This document shows positions 1 to 7,433 of a stretch of 23,969 nucleotides of DNA, piece after piece. This DNA is from Actinomycetota bacterium. Its GTDB lineage: Bacteria > Actinomycetota > Actinomycetes > Propionibacteriales > Propionibacteriaceae. How positions within the stretch are numbered: the first letter of the stretch is position 1; each line of letters starts with the position of its first letter. Both the position numbers and the translations under genes were made by a program. The notes beneath the pieces were generated by a model. It had not been told where the DNA came from and ran no database searches. It saw only the letters and a list, made by a program, of their open reading frames with translations. Location: positions 1-23,969 of the forward strand of contig JACRAA010000469.1 of NCBI GenBank assembly GCA_016213595.1, in the 5' to 3' direction.

Positions 1-30
1 CATCCCCGGAACCCGGTCACAATGGGGCGC

Positions 31-537
31 ATGAGCGACGAGACGCGGGTCCTGTTCCTGATGCGGCACGCGACCGCCGAGTCCTGGGGCGTGCTGGGCG
101 ACCGGAACCGTCCGCTGACCCCCGCCGGCCGTACCGAGGCGGCGACGATCGGTGAGCAGCTCGTCGGGGAGGGCATCCAGTACGTGCTCGTGTCACCCGC
201 GGCCCGCACCCGCCAGACGGTCTCGAGCCTCGGGCTGGGAGTCGATGTCGAACCGGTAGACCATCTGTACGGCGCCGGCTCCGGCACTGTCCTCGACGTC
301 GTCCGTGAGCTGGACCCCCAGCTCACCCGCGTGCTCGTCGTAGGGCACAGCCCCGGGATCCCGCACCTGGTCCACGACCTCGCCGACGAGACCTCGGACG
401 CTGAGGCCCTCGACCTCGTCTCGACCCACTTCCCCACGGCGACCTGCTGCCGTCTCGAGCTCCAGGGCGCGTGGGCCGACCTCGCGACGGCGCGTCTCAC
501 CCGGACGTACCGCACGCGCCTGCCCCGGAAGGCCTAG
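31..537 (+). CDS. SixA-like histidine phosphatase
   Basis: A 168-residue protein of the histidine phosphatase (phosphoglycerate-mutase-like) superfamily, close in size and layout to SixA phosphohistidine phosphatases. The N-terminal RHG-type motif LMRHATAE (residues 10-17) supplies the phospho-accepting His13. SPAARTRQT (about 55-63) holds the conserved arginine, and VVGHSP (103-108) supplies the second catalytic His106. It has no signal peptide, so it should be cytosolic and remove phosphate from a phosphohistidine or small phosphoester; the substrate cannot be read from sequence. ATG at 31 is preferred over the in-frame ATG at 22 because CACAAT (18-23) lies exactly 7 nt before it, the leaderless spacing seen for other genes here. 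Its stop abuts the convergent RNase HI stop. Family is sure; the SixA label is less so. Confidence 0.88.
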   Translation: MSDETRVLFLMRHATAESWGVLGDRNRPLTPAGRTEAATIGEQLVGEGIQYVLVSPAARTRQTVSSLGLGVDVEPVDHLYGAGSGTVLDVVRELDPQLTRVLVVGHSPGIPHLVHDLADETSDAEALDLVSTHFPTATCCRLELQGAWADLATARLTRTYRTRLPRKA

Positions 538-1452
538 TCAGACTGTCCGTTGGTGGAACCGGCGCCGCCAGGACGTCCCGTCGTACTGCCACACCGACGA
601 GCACAGCGTCTCCTCGCCGCCGCGGCGGAGCCGGTACCGCAGCAGCAGCACGTCCGCGGCGAGCCGGTCGACGCCGAGCACCGTGAGGTCGACGGCGCCG
701 GGCAGCGTGACAGCGCGGGCGAGGGCGGAGCCGCGGGTACGGATGGAGCCGCCCGGTTCGTACGCCACATAGTCGGGGTGGAGCAGCGCCGAGAACCGGT
801 CATGGTCGAGCAGCACCTCGTCGGTGAGCAGCGACCGCTCCAGCGCCACGACCGCGGCTTCGGCGTCCTCCTCCGCCGCCGGCCAGCGCCCGGACGGCCG
901 TGGCACGACGACGCTCTCGTCGGCGCTGAACAGGTCGGGCTCCGGCTGTCGCTTGGTCGGTCCCACCGGCATGGACACGGCCGGCGCGGAGCCCGTGACG
1001 AAACCTGGGCCATGTGCCACTGGAGTGCCGAGCTGGTAGGCCGTGGCTGCGGCGCGGGCCAGGTCGTCGGCGCGCTCGTTGAGCGTGTGGCCCGCGTGAC
1101 CCTTGACCCACTCGAACTCGACGGCCCGGCCCGTGAGCTCCTTGTCGAGCTCCTTGACGAGGTCGATGTTGAGGACCGGCGAGCCGTCGGCCTTGCGCCA
1201 GCCGCGGCGCTTCCAGCCGAACCGCCAGCTCGTACAGCAGTTGATCGCGTACTGCGAGTCGCACAGCACCTTGAGGTCCTCACCGCAGTCCCGCGTCTGT
1301 CGCAGCAGGTCCAGCACCGCCATGAGCTCGCCCATGTTGTTCGTCCCGTGGGCCCAGCCGCCTGCCGCCCAGCGGTCCTCGTCGACGAACCACGCCCAGC
1401 CGGCGGGACCGGGGTTGGACAGGCTGGAGCCGTCGGCCGCCGCGATGATCAT
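538..1452 (-). CDS. rnhA: RNase HI with C-terminal DUF4440/SnoaL-like domain
   Basis: A 304-residue fusion. Residues 1-140 form a ribonuclease HI domain, which cleaves the RNA strand of RNA-DNA hybrids. The four acidic catalytic residues are D7 (AADGSSLSNPGP), E42 (NNMGELMA), D65 (LCDSQYA) and D129 (NERADD), with KGHAGH at 118-122 before the last. After a proline-rich linker (about 145-195), residues 198-302 look like an NTF2-fold DUF4440/SnoaL-like domain: helical ALERSLLTDE, then DRFSALLHPDYVAYEPGG and a terminal QYDGTSWRRRFHQRTV strand. The accessory domain may mediate dimerization or ligand binding; its job here is unknown. The ATG has AGGA seven bases upstream, and a possible -10 (TACCGT on the minus strand) lies at 1472-1477. 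It is convergent with the upstream phosphatase gene with no gap. Confidence 0.9.
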   Translation of the reverse strand: MIIAAADGSSLSNPGPAGWAWFVDEDRWAAGGWAHGTNNMGELMAVLDLLRQTRDCGEDLKVLCDSQYAINCCTSWRFGWKRRGWRKADGSPVLNIDLVKELDKELTGRAVEFEWVKGHAGHTLNERADDLARAAATAYQLGTPVAHGPGFVTGSAPAVSMPVGPTKRQPEPDLFSADESVVVPRPSGRWPAAEEDAEAAVVALERSLLTDEVLLDHDRFSALLHPDYVAYEPGGSIRTRGSALARAVTLPGAVDLTVLGVDRLAADVLLLRYRLRRGGEETLCSSVWQYDGTSWRRRFHQRTV

Positions 1453-1503
1453 GGCGTCATCCTGGCAGAGGACGGTACGACCAGGATGAGCGCACCCACT
1501 CCG

Positions 1504-2346
1504 TCACTTCACGTAGACGACGGCGTTCACGCCACCGGAGCAGACGGTGTACGTCCCTCGGACGCACGTCATCTGGTAGTCCTTCTGAGTCACCGGCGAG
1601 CTGGCCGTCACGGTGAAGCTGCCGCTGGACCCTTGGGGGATCGCTGCGGCGACCTTGCCGGCGAACTCACAGCTCGTCGTGGCGTTGACCGCCACGGTCG
1701 TCGACCCGGTGCACAGTGTGGCCCCTGACGGCGGGAACGCGTCGGAGGGCGGTGCGGACGGGGGCAGCGAGCCGGTCTGGGCCGCGGCGCTGGCCGCGGT
1801 GGACGCGGGCGCCGACGTGGAGGCGGAGGGCGACCGCTTGGCCGAGGGGCTTCCCCCGGCCGTCGGCGCGCCGCCGCCGCTGAACCAGAGCACACCCCCG
1901 ATGATGGCGGCCACGACGAGCAGGACGAGCAGGACGATGACCCCCCGGGTCCCGTTGCGGCGGCTGGACTCCGGCGGGGCGGGAGGCAGCGGTGCCACGT
2001 AGGGACGCTCGGACGGCAGGAGGTCGCCCTCGGGAGTTCCCGGCAGGTACGGACCGCGCGGCATCGCCATCGTGGGTGGCGCCACGGGTCGCACGACGGT
2101 GGCGTCCGGGTCGGTCTCTCCACCCAGCCCCGGCGCACCTCCGACGCCCGGACCAGCAGGACTGGCGGGCTGCTCCTCGGGATCGGGAGCGGTCCGGAAC
2201 AGGTGCTCAGGGATCGCGGGCCGCGTCACGTTCCAGTCGGCCTGCGAGACGGGTGCTTGGGGCCGGGGCGGCATGCGCTCACCGCACGAGGGGCAGAAGA
2301 CTGCATCCTCGGGCGGCTCGGTTCCACAGCGCGGGCACGGGGTCAT
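1504..2346 (-). CDS. Zinc-ribbon single-pass membrane protein
   Basis: A 280-residue protein with no name I can assign. An N-terminal zinc ribbon uses Cys4, Cys7, Cys18 and Cys21 (CPRCG...CPSCG). A long proline- and glycine-rich cytoplasmic segment (22-130) follows, then one transmembrane helix (about 135-155, GVIVLLVLLVVAAIIGGVLW), a Ser/Ala/Pro-rich low-complexity stalk (160-205) and a small extracytoplasmic domain with four cysteines (C212, C226, C261, C269) that could form two disulfides. The architecture (zinc ribbon in, small domain out) is common in actinobacterial membrane proteins of unknown role. It lies 58 bp downstream of the DUF2207 gene on the same strand, but a TAGACT hexamer 8 nt before its ATG suggests its own leaderless promoter. 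Gene reality is high; function unknown. Confidence 0.8.
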   Translation of the reverse strand: MTPCPRCGTEPPEDAVFCPSCGERMPPRPQAPVSQADWNVTRPAIPEHLFRTAPDPEEQPASPAGPGVGGAPGLGGETDPDATVVRPVAPPTMAMPRGPYLPGTPEGDLLPSERPYVAPLPPAPPESSRRNGTRGVIVLLVLLVVAAIIGGVLWFSGGGAPTAGGSPSAKRSPSASTSAPASTAASAAAQTGSLPPSAPPSDAFPPSGATLCTGSTTVAVNATTSCEFAGKVAAAIPQGSSGSFTVTASSPVTQKDYQMTCVRGTYTVCSGGVNAVVYVK

Positions 2347-2354
2347 GTGGGCCG

Positions 2355-2360
2355 AGTCTA
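2355..2360 (-). promoter_or_regulatory. Putative -10 (TAGACT), leaderless start of zinc-ribbon gene
   Basis: On the minus strand TAGACT ends 8 nt before the ATG at 2346, and no Shine-Dalgarno is visible. This fits transcription starting at or next to the start codon. The -35 region is weak (CTGAGC about 18 nt upstream). Confidence 0.4.
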
Positions 2361-2404
2361 GTGTCCGCGTGCTCCCGGCTCAGGGGGTCGTCGCCCGGGC
2401 CCGG

Positions 2405-4231
2405 TCACCAGCTACCACCGCCGCCGCCGCCACCGCCGCCACCGAAGCCACCGCCGGAGAAGCCGGACCCGCCGCTCGAGCCCGCGGTCGCGGCGGTCAT
2501 GGCGGATGCCGCCGACGAGCTGAAGCCGTCGAGTGTGCCGATGATCGAGTCGAAGCCGCCTGCTCCCCATGCCGCCGCATAGCCGTAGCCGTAGCCCGGC
2601 CCGATGTACCAGCTCGGCTGCTCCACGGCCATGCCGCGAGCCGCGAGCTCCGCGAAGACCTTCGCCCAGCGGTCGGCACAGCCGTACGCGATCGCGTACG
2701 GGAGGTAGCGCGAGAAGATGTCCTCCCCCTCCTCCCAGCGGATCTGGTCGGCCTCGGCCGTCTCCAGGTACTGCTTGAACCCCAGAGCCTGGCTGGTCAT
2801 CGCGCTGCCCAGTGCCGAGCGGACCGGCGCCCAGCGCGATGTGATCGCGACCGTGACGCCGATGAGGCCGACCGGGATGGCGACGACGAGGGCCTGGAGG
2901 AACGCGCCGATCGCGAACGCGACGGCCAGGATGACCATGCCGAGGGCCATCCGCACGCCACGGGTCGTCTGCGGGTTGCCCTTGAACCAGCCCACCTCGG
3001 TGACCGCGTGGTACAGCTCACGCTGGATAGCCTGTACGGACTGGCCGAACGACTTGTCCTCGAGCTCGCTGCTGGTGACGGCCGAGGAGCCGTCGCCGAA
3101 CAGCGCGTCGTACAGCAGCGCCTCGTACGGGGTCAGTCCGGTCGGGGCGGCCATCCGCACGATGCGGAAGTCCCCCTTGGGCTCGGGCTGCTCGATGCGC
3201 CAGTAGCCGCGCGCGGCGAGGTCGACGAGCGTCGCCGTCACGTCCCGCGTCTCCGCCTTCTCGTCGAACAGGGTGCCGATCATGCCGGGCAGGACGTCCT
3301 TCGGTGGCGTGAACTGGACGGCGAACGGGATCTTGCTCACCCGCTCGACCGGTGCGGGCTCGCCCTCGACCGGCACGTTCCCGGGCGTGAGCCCCGCGTA
3401 CATCTCGTCACGTCCCCGGCGGGCGAGGACGACCAGCGCCCCGATGCAGCCGAGCAGGACGACCGCGAAGGCGCCCCAGGCGACAGGAGAGGCCAGGGCT
3501 GCGAAGGGCGATGTGCTCGTCGACCCCGTGTGCGTCTCGTACGTCGGGGCGGCGTTGACGAACGTGCCCACCGGCCAGCCGGCGACGACCGCCAGCCCCT
3601 GTCCGGTCGACAGGTTGGTCTGGGCGTACGTCGCCGTCTCGCCGCTGAACGTGTTGCTGGTGCACGGCTGGTCGAAGCTCGCCCCCGTGTAGCAGGTCGT
3701 CTTCTGGACGGCCGCCGGCCCGGTGACGCTCACCGTGACGTTGCTGATGGGGATCGCGAAGCCCGTACCGATGACGTTCCAGTAGAGCTCGTCGAGGTTG
3801 CTGGAGCTCACGTTCGGGTTCACGATGCCCGTCACCGTGTAGCGCACCGTGTACGTCTGTGTGCCGCTGACGGTCTGGTTCGAGCTGCCGATCCGCAGCG
3901 CCGTGGTCCCGTACGAGGGGGTCTCGGTGATGAACGTCGTCGGGGCGCCGGTTGAGCTGGTGACACTGACGAAGCGGTACGTGTAGACGCGGTACTGGTT
4001 GTTCTGTCCGCTCGCCTGACGCGTCGTGAAGTAGAGGTACGGGCCGTGGCCCGGCGTCGTGAAGCTCATGTCGAACGTCTCGTCGACGGTGATCGTCCCG
4101 TTCGCCGCCACCGACGCCTTGACGTCCATGCGCGTGATCGGTGCGCCGGCGGCGTAGGCGTTGGGCGAGGCGACCGCGACGAACCCGAGGGCCAACAGCA
4201 ACGAGGCGAGCACGACACCCAAGCGCTTCAT
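2405..4231 (-). CDS. DUF2207 family membrane protein
   Basis: A 608-residue protein of the DUF2207 (predicted membrane protein, YciQ-like) family. A Sec signal peptide covers residues 1-27 (ends NAYA). A beta-rich extracytoplasmic domain (30-240) opens with ITRMDVKASVAANGTITVDE. The first transmembrane helix is at about 248-270, a cytoplasmic region carrying FTPPKDVLPGMIGTLFDEKAE spans 300-420, and two more transmembrane helices fall at 429-464. The C-terminal cytoplasmic part (470-560) ends in a glycine tail with SGGGFGGGGGGGGGGSW, which is characteristic of this family. Role unknown; a cell-envelope function is likely. ATG is chosen because it begins a clean signal peptide and TACCGT lies 7 nt upstream. 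It is divergent from the YqeY-like gene and precedes the zinc-ribbon gene on the same strand. Confidence 0.9.
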   Translation of the reverse strand: MKRLGVVLASLLLALGFVAVASPNAYAAGAPITRMDVKASVAANGTITVDETFDMSFTTPGHGPYLYFTTRQASGQNNQYRVYTYRFVSVTSSTGAPTTFITETPSYGTTALRIGSSNQTVSGTQTYTVRYTVTGIVNPNVSSSNLDELYWNVIGTGFAIPISNVTVSVTGPAAVQKTTCYTGASFDQPCTSNTFSGETATYAQTNLSTGQGLAVVAGWPVGTFVNAAPTYETHTGSTSTSPFAALASPVAWGAFAVVLLGCIGALVVLARRGRDEMYAGLTPGNVPVEGEPAPVERVSKIPFAVQFTPPKDVLPGMIGTLFDEKAETRDVTATLVDLAARGYWRIEQPEPKGDFRIVRMAAPTGLTPYEALLYDALFGDGSSAVTSSELEDKSFGQSVQAIQRELYHAVTEVGWFKGNPQTTRGVRMALGMVILAVAFAIGAFLQALVVAIPVGLIGVTVAITSRWAPVRSALGSAMTSQALGFKQYLETAEADQIRWEEGEDIFSRYLPYAIAYGCADRWAKVFAELAARGMAVEQPSWYIGPGYGYGYAAAWGAGGFDSIIGTLDGFSSSAASAMTAATAGSSGGSGFSGGGFGGGGGGGGGGSW

Positions 4232-4238
4232 GTGCTCA

Positions 4239-4244
4239 ACGGTA
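4239..4244 (-). promoter_or_regulatory. Putative -10 (TACCGT), leaderless start of DUF2207 gene
   Basis: TACCGT on the minus strand is separated by 7 nt from the ATG at 4231. No ribosome binding site is seen. A clear -35 is not visible at 17 nt. Confidence 0.38.
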
Positions 4245-4312
4245 GCGGTGAGACCTGTCAGGGGTGCGGCCTGAGGACGGGTGAGAGGATGACCCCGACG
4301 AAAGGACAGGCG

Positions 4313-4771
4313 ATGGCAGCCTTGAAGGCCCAGCTCCGAAGCGACCTCACGACGGCGATGAAGGCCCGCGACACGTTCCGTACCGGCGTTCTCCGCATGG
4401 TGCTGTCGGCCATCCAGACCGAGGAGGTGGCGGGCGCGAGCGCCCGCGAGCTCAGCGAGGACGAGGAGCGGGCCGTGCTCGGCCGCGAGGTGCGCAAGCG
4501 CAAGGAGTCCGCGGAGCTGTACGAGTCGGGCAACCGCCCCGAGCTTGCCTCCAAGGAGCTCGCCGAGGTGGAGCTTCTCAGCGCGTACCTGCCTGCACCG
4601 CTCACCGAGGCCGAGCTCGACGGGATCGTGGCCGAGGAGGTCGCGGCGCTGGGCGAGGACGCGTCGATGAGGCAGATGGGTCAGGTCATCAAGGCTGTGA
4701 ACGCACGGGCGAAGGGCCGCGCCGAGGGCGCCGTGGTCGCGGCCAAGGTGAGGGCGGCACTGGCCGGCTGA
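4313..4771 (+). CDS. GatB/YqeY domain protein
   Basis: A 152-residue, helical, YqeY-like protein. This family is the stand-alone version of the tRNA-binding tail domain of the amidotransferase subunit GatB, often encoded with translation or replication genes; its cellular role is not firmly established. Family markers seen are the N-terminal LKAQLRSDLTTAMKARD, the central ELLSAYLPAPLTEAEL and the C-terminal MRQMGQVIKAVN followed by GRAEGAVVAAKVRAALAG. The ATG at 4313 is chosen because AAAGGACAGG sits just upstream as a ribosome binding site and the protein then begins where the family does; an in-frame ATG at 4289 would add eight residues. It diverges from the DUF2207 gene and converges on hppA with 34 bp between stops. 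Confidence 0.9.
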   Translation: MAALKAQLRSDLTTAMKARDTFRTGVLRMVLSAIQTEEVAGASARELSEDEERAVLGREVRKRKESAELYESGNRPELASKELAEVELLSAYLPAPLTEAELDGIVAEEVAALGEDASMRQMGQVIKAVNARAKGRAEGAVVAAKVRAALAG

Positions 4772-4798
4772 GTGGAGGCGGCCGGATGAGTGGAGGCG
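4763..4798 (+). repeat. 18-bp tandem duplication across a stop codon
   Basis: Two adjacent 18-bp units (4763-4780 and 4781-4798), GCCGGC/A followed by TGAGTGGAGGCG, differ at one base. The first unit contains the stop codon of the YqeY-like gene; the second lies in the gap before the hppA stop. Confidence 0.85.
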
Positions 4799-4805
4799 CC
4801 GAGCA

Positions 4806-7193
4806 CTAGCCGTCGCCCGTCGCCGACTCCCGGGCGTCGGCCCTCATCAGGGCCGCGTACCGGACGTGGGCGGCGTGGATCTCGTCCCAGTCCTCCGGAC
4901 CCGGCACGCCCACCAGACCGGGATGCTCCTCCACGCCGTGGCCCGGCAGGGACATGCCGCGCCTGGTGGAGATCACGACGGCGCCGACCCCCAGGACGGC
5001 TGCGACGAGCGCGATCGCGTAGCGCACCCACCCGTTGACGCCCGGCTGGGACAGGCCCACCACCGCCGGTGCGATGAGCACCGCGACGAGGTTCATCACC
5101 TTGATGAGCGGGTTGATCGCCGGGCCGGCCGTGTCCTTGAACGGGTCGCCCACGGTGTCGCCGATCACCGTCGCCGCATGAGCGGGCGAGCCCTTGCCGC
5201 CGTGATGGCCGTCCTCCACGAGCTTCTTCGCGTTGTCCCACGAGCCGCCCGAGTTGGCGAGGAAGATCGCCATGAGCGTCCCGCACGCGATGGCGCCGGC
5301 GAGGTAGCCCGCGAGCGCGGAAGCGCCCAGCCCGAACCCGACCGCGATGGGAGCGGTCACGGCGAGCAGGCCGGGCGTCGCCAGCTCGCGCAGGGAGTCG
5401 CGCGTGCAGATGTCGACGACCTTGCCGTACTCGGGCCTGCCCGTCCCGTCCATGATCCCGGGGATCTCGGCGAACTGGCGCCGCACCTCGTACACGACGG
5501 CCCCCGCGGCCCGTCCGACGGCCGAGATGGCCAGGGCGGAGAACATGAACACGACCGACGCGCCGATGACGATGCCGACGAGCGTACGGGGCGAGAACAC
5601 CGCCGACTCGGTGACGAATGCTCCGTACGCCCCTTGGAGGACGCTCTCGATGGCGTCCGTGAACGACCCGAACAGCGCCGTCGCCGCGAGGACGGCGGTG
5701 GCGATGGCGATGCCCTTCGTGATCGCCTTGGTCGTGTTGCCCACGGCGTCGAGCTCGGTCAGGATGCGGGATCCCGCGGCGCTGACCTCGCCGGACATCT
5801 CTGCGATGCCCTGAGCGTTGTCCGAGACGGGGCCGAACGTGTCCATCGCGACGATGACGCCGACGGTGGTGAGCAGGCCGCAGCCGGCGAGCGCGATGGC
5901 GAACAGGCCCACGACCCCCACCCCACCGAGGAGGAACGCGCCGAACAGGACGAAGGCGATGATCACCGCCGTGAAGACGGCCGACTCGAGGCCGAGCGAG
6001 ATGCCGGACAGGACGACGGTCGCCGCGCCCGTCAGCGAGGTACGGCCGACGTCCTGGGTGGGCCGGTCCTCCGTACCCGTGTAGAAGCCGGTGAGGAGCA
6101 GGATGACGGCGCCCAGGGCGATGCCGAGGATGACGGCTCCGGAGGCGACGAACCGCGGGTCATCCACCGGCCCGGTGAACGTGACCGACGTGCCGAGGTC
6201 CTCGAAGCGTGGCGGGAGGTATGCGTAGGCGGCGACGATCGACAGGACGGCACCGACTCCGGCTGAGGTGAGGAAGGAGCGCTTGATCGTGCGGAGGCCG
6301 TTCTCGTCGGCGCGTGGCCGGGTCAGGTACACGCCGATGAGCGCCGTGAACACGCCCATTGCCGGGATGACGAGCGGGAACACGAGCCCGGACGCCCCGA
6401 ACGCGGCCTTGCCGAGGATGATCGAGGCGACGAGCGTCACCGCGTACGACTCGAACAGGTCGGCGGCCATCCCCGCGCAGTCGCCCACGTTGTCGCCCAC
6501 GTTGTCGGCGATCGTCGCGGCGTTGCGCGGGTCGTCCTCGGGGATGTTCTGCTCGACCTTCCCGACGAGGTCCGCGCCGACGTCGGCCGCCTTCGTGAAG
6601 ATGCCGCCGCCGACCCGCATGAACATCGCCAGCAGGGCTGCTCCGAAGCCGAAGCCCTCGAGCACGGTCGGCGAGTCGCCGTTGAACCACAGCACGACGA
6701 TGGCCGTACCGAGCAGGCCCAGACCGACAGTCGCCATTCCCACCGCACCGCCCGTACGGAACGCGATCCGCATCGCGTCGTCACGTCCAGTGCTCTCGGC
6801 CGCAGCCGCGACCCGTACGTTCGCACGAACCGCGAGCCACATTCCCAGGTAGCCGATGGCTGCCGAGAACCCTGCGCCGGCGAGGAACGCGACGGAGCGG
6901 GCGACGCGCAGCCACAGCGACGAGGTGCCGTCGGAGTGGGCCGGCAGCAGGAGCAGCGCGACGAACGCGACGGCCGCGAAGACGCTGAGCGTACGGAACT
7001 GGCGTGCCAGGTACGCCGAGGCCCCCTCCTGGATCGCCTGCGCGATGACGCGCATGGCCGGGGTCCCCTCGTCGGCGCGGAGGACCTCCGAACGGAACCG
7101 CATCGCCATGGCGACGGCCACGACGGCGAGCGCTGCGACTCCGGCGACGATCATCACGTTGGCGGGCGACAGCGTTGTCAGCTCCGGGATCAT
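4806..7193 (-). CDS. hppA: K+-independent H+-translocating pyrophosphatase
   Basis: A 795-residue polytopic membrane pyrophosphatase that couples hydrolysis of inorganic pyrophosphate to proton pumping out of the cytoplasm. The PPi/Mg-binding signature DVGADLVGKVE is at residues 204-214, followed by the acidic NAATIADNVGDNVGD segment (224-238). EGASAYLARQFRT (56-68) and the DTFGPVSDNAQGIAEM stretch (451-466) are also family hallmarks. Subtype is read from GNTTKAITKG (485-494): lysine at 489 and threonine at 492 are the pair found in K+-independent enzymes, while K+-dependent ones have Ala and Gly there. GGAAGGG lies six bases before the ATG. It is downstream of two hairpins that follow the MFS gene, so probably a separate transcript. 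Length is slightly above the usual bacterial size because of a C-terminal tail of about 40 residues. Confidence 0.97.
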   Translation of the reverse strand: MIPELTTLSPANVMIVAGVAALAVVAVAMAMRFRSEVLRADEGTPAMRVIAQAIQEGASAYLARQFRTLSVFAAVAFVALLLLPAHSDGTSSLWLRVARSVAFLAGAGFSAAIGYLGMWLAVRANVRVAAAAESTGRDDAMRIAFRTGGAVGMATVGLGLLGTAIVVLWFNGDSPTVLEGFGFGAALLAMFMRVGGGIFTKAADVGADLVGKVEQNIPEDDPRNAATIADNVGDNVGDCAGMAADLFESYAVTLVASIILGKAAFGASGLVFPLVIPAMGVFTALIGVYLTRPRADENGLRTIKRSFLTSAGVGAVLSIVAAYAYLPPRFEDLGTSVTFTGPVDDPRFVASGAVILGIALGAVILLLTGFYTGTEDRPTQDVGRTSLTGAATVVLSGISLGLESAVFTAVIIAFVLFGAFLLGGVGVVGLFAIALAGCGLLTTVGVIVAMDTFGPVSDNAQGIAEMSGEVSAAGSRILTELDAVGNTTKAITKGIAIATAVLAATALFGSFTDAIESVLQGAYGAFVTESAVFSPRTLVGIVIGASVVFMFSALAISAVGRAAGAVVYEVRRQFAEIPGIMDGTGRPEYGKVVDICTRDSLRELATPGLLAVTAPIAVGFGLGASALAGYLAGAIACGTLMAIFLANSGGSWDNAKKLVEDGHHGGKGSPAHAATVIGDTVGDPFKDTAGPAINPLIKVMNLVAVLIAPAVVGLSQPGVNGWVRYAIALVAAVLGVGAVVISTRRGMSLPGHGVEEHPGLVGVPGPEDWDEIHAAHVRYAALMRADARESATGDG

Positions 7194-7264
7194 GCGCGGC
7201 CCTTCCCGCCCGCCACCGCTGACGGGTCGATGGTGCCGGGCAGCCTATCCAGGACTTCCACGCT

Positions 7265-7311
7265 GCAACAGGTCTTTCGGGCGACGAGAGTGGCAGAAGT
7301 TGCGAGACCTG
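7265..7311 (-). promoter_or_regulatory. Interleaved complementary segments in hppA leader
   Basis: On the plus strand GCAAC (7265-7269) and AGGTCT (7270-7275) are followed by GTTGC (7299-7303) and AGACCT (7305-7310). Each pair is complementary but they occur in the order A-B-A'-B', so the two stems are either mutually exclusive or a pseudoknot. This lies 72-118 nt upstream of the hppA ATG. It could be chance or a leader RNA element. Confidence 0.25.
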
Positions 7312-7330
7312 GCCCTCCTCCGAGAGCGCC

Positions 7331-7374
7331 AAGGGCTGTACGGGAGGAGCGCCGGCCCCCCTCGTACAGCCCTT
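7331..7374 (-). terminator. 12-bp hairpin between MFS gene and hppA
   Basis: AAGGGCTGTACG (7331-7342) and CGTACAGCCCTT (7363-7374) form a perfect 12-bp stem with a 20-nt loop. There is no T-run, as is usual for actinobacterial terminators. It is placed to end the MFS transcript before hppA. Confidence 0.6.
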
Positions 7375-7380
7375 GAACCA

Positions 7381-7420
7381 GCGAGAGGCCCCGGACGCTG
7401 ACGCATCCAGGACCTCTCGC
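7381..7420 (-). terminator. 8-bp hairpin just after the MFS stop
   Basis: GCGAGAGG (7381-7388) pairs with CCTCTCGC (7413-7420), with partial pairing inside the 24-nt loop. It begins 14 nt after the MFS stop codon and stands in tandem with the larger hairpin at 7331-7374. Confidence 0.5.
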
Positions 7421-7433
7421 CACGTCCGTACCG

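Noticed and set aside
2385..2404. CCGGGCCCGG palindrome between the DUF2207 and zinc-ribbon genes as terminator
   Set aside because: Too short, and such GC palindromes are expected by chance in this composition.
2072..3955. 627-codon plus-strand frame opposite the DUF2207 gene
   Set aside because: Antisense shadow of a gene with signal peptide, transmembrane helices and family motifs.
4866..6266. 466-codon plus-strand frame opposite hppA
   Set aside because: Shadow of the pyrophosphatase; composition is Arg/Asp/Gly-biased and it has no start context.
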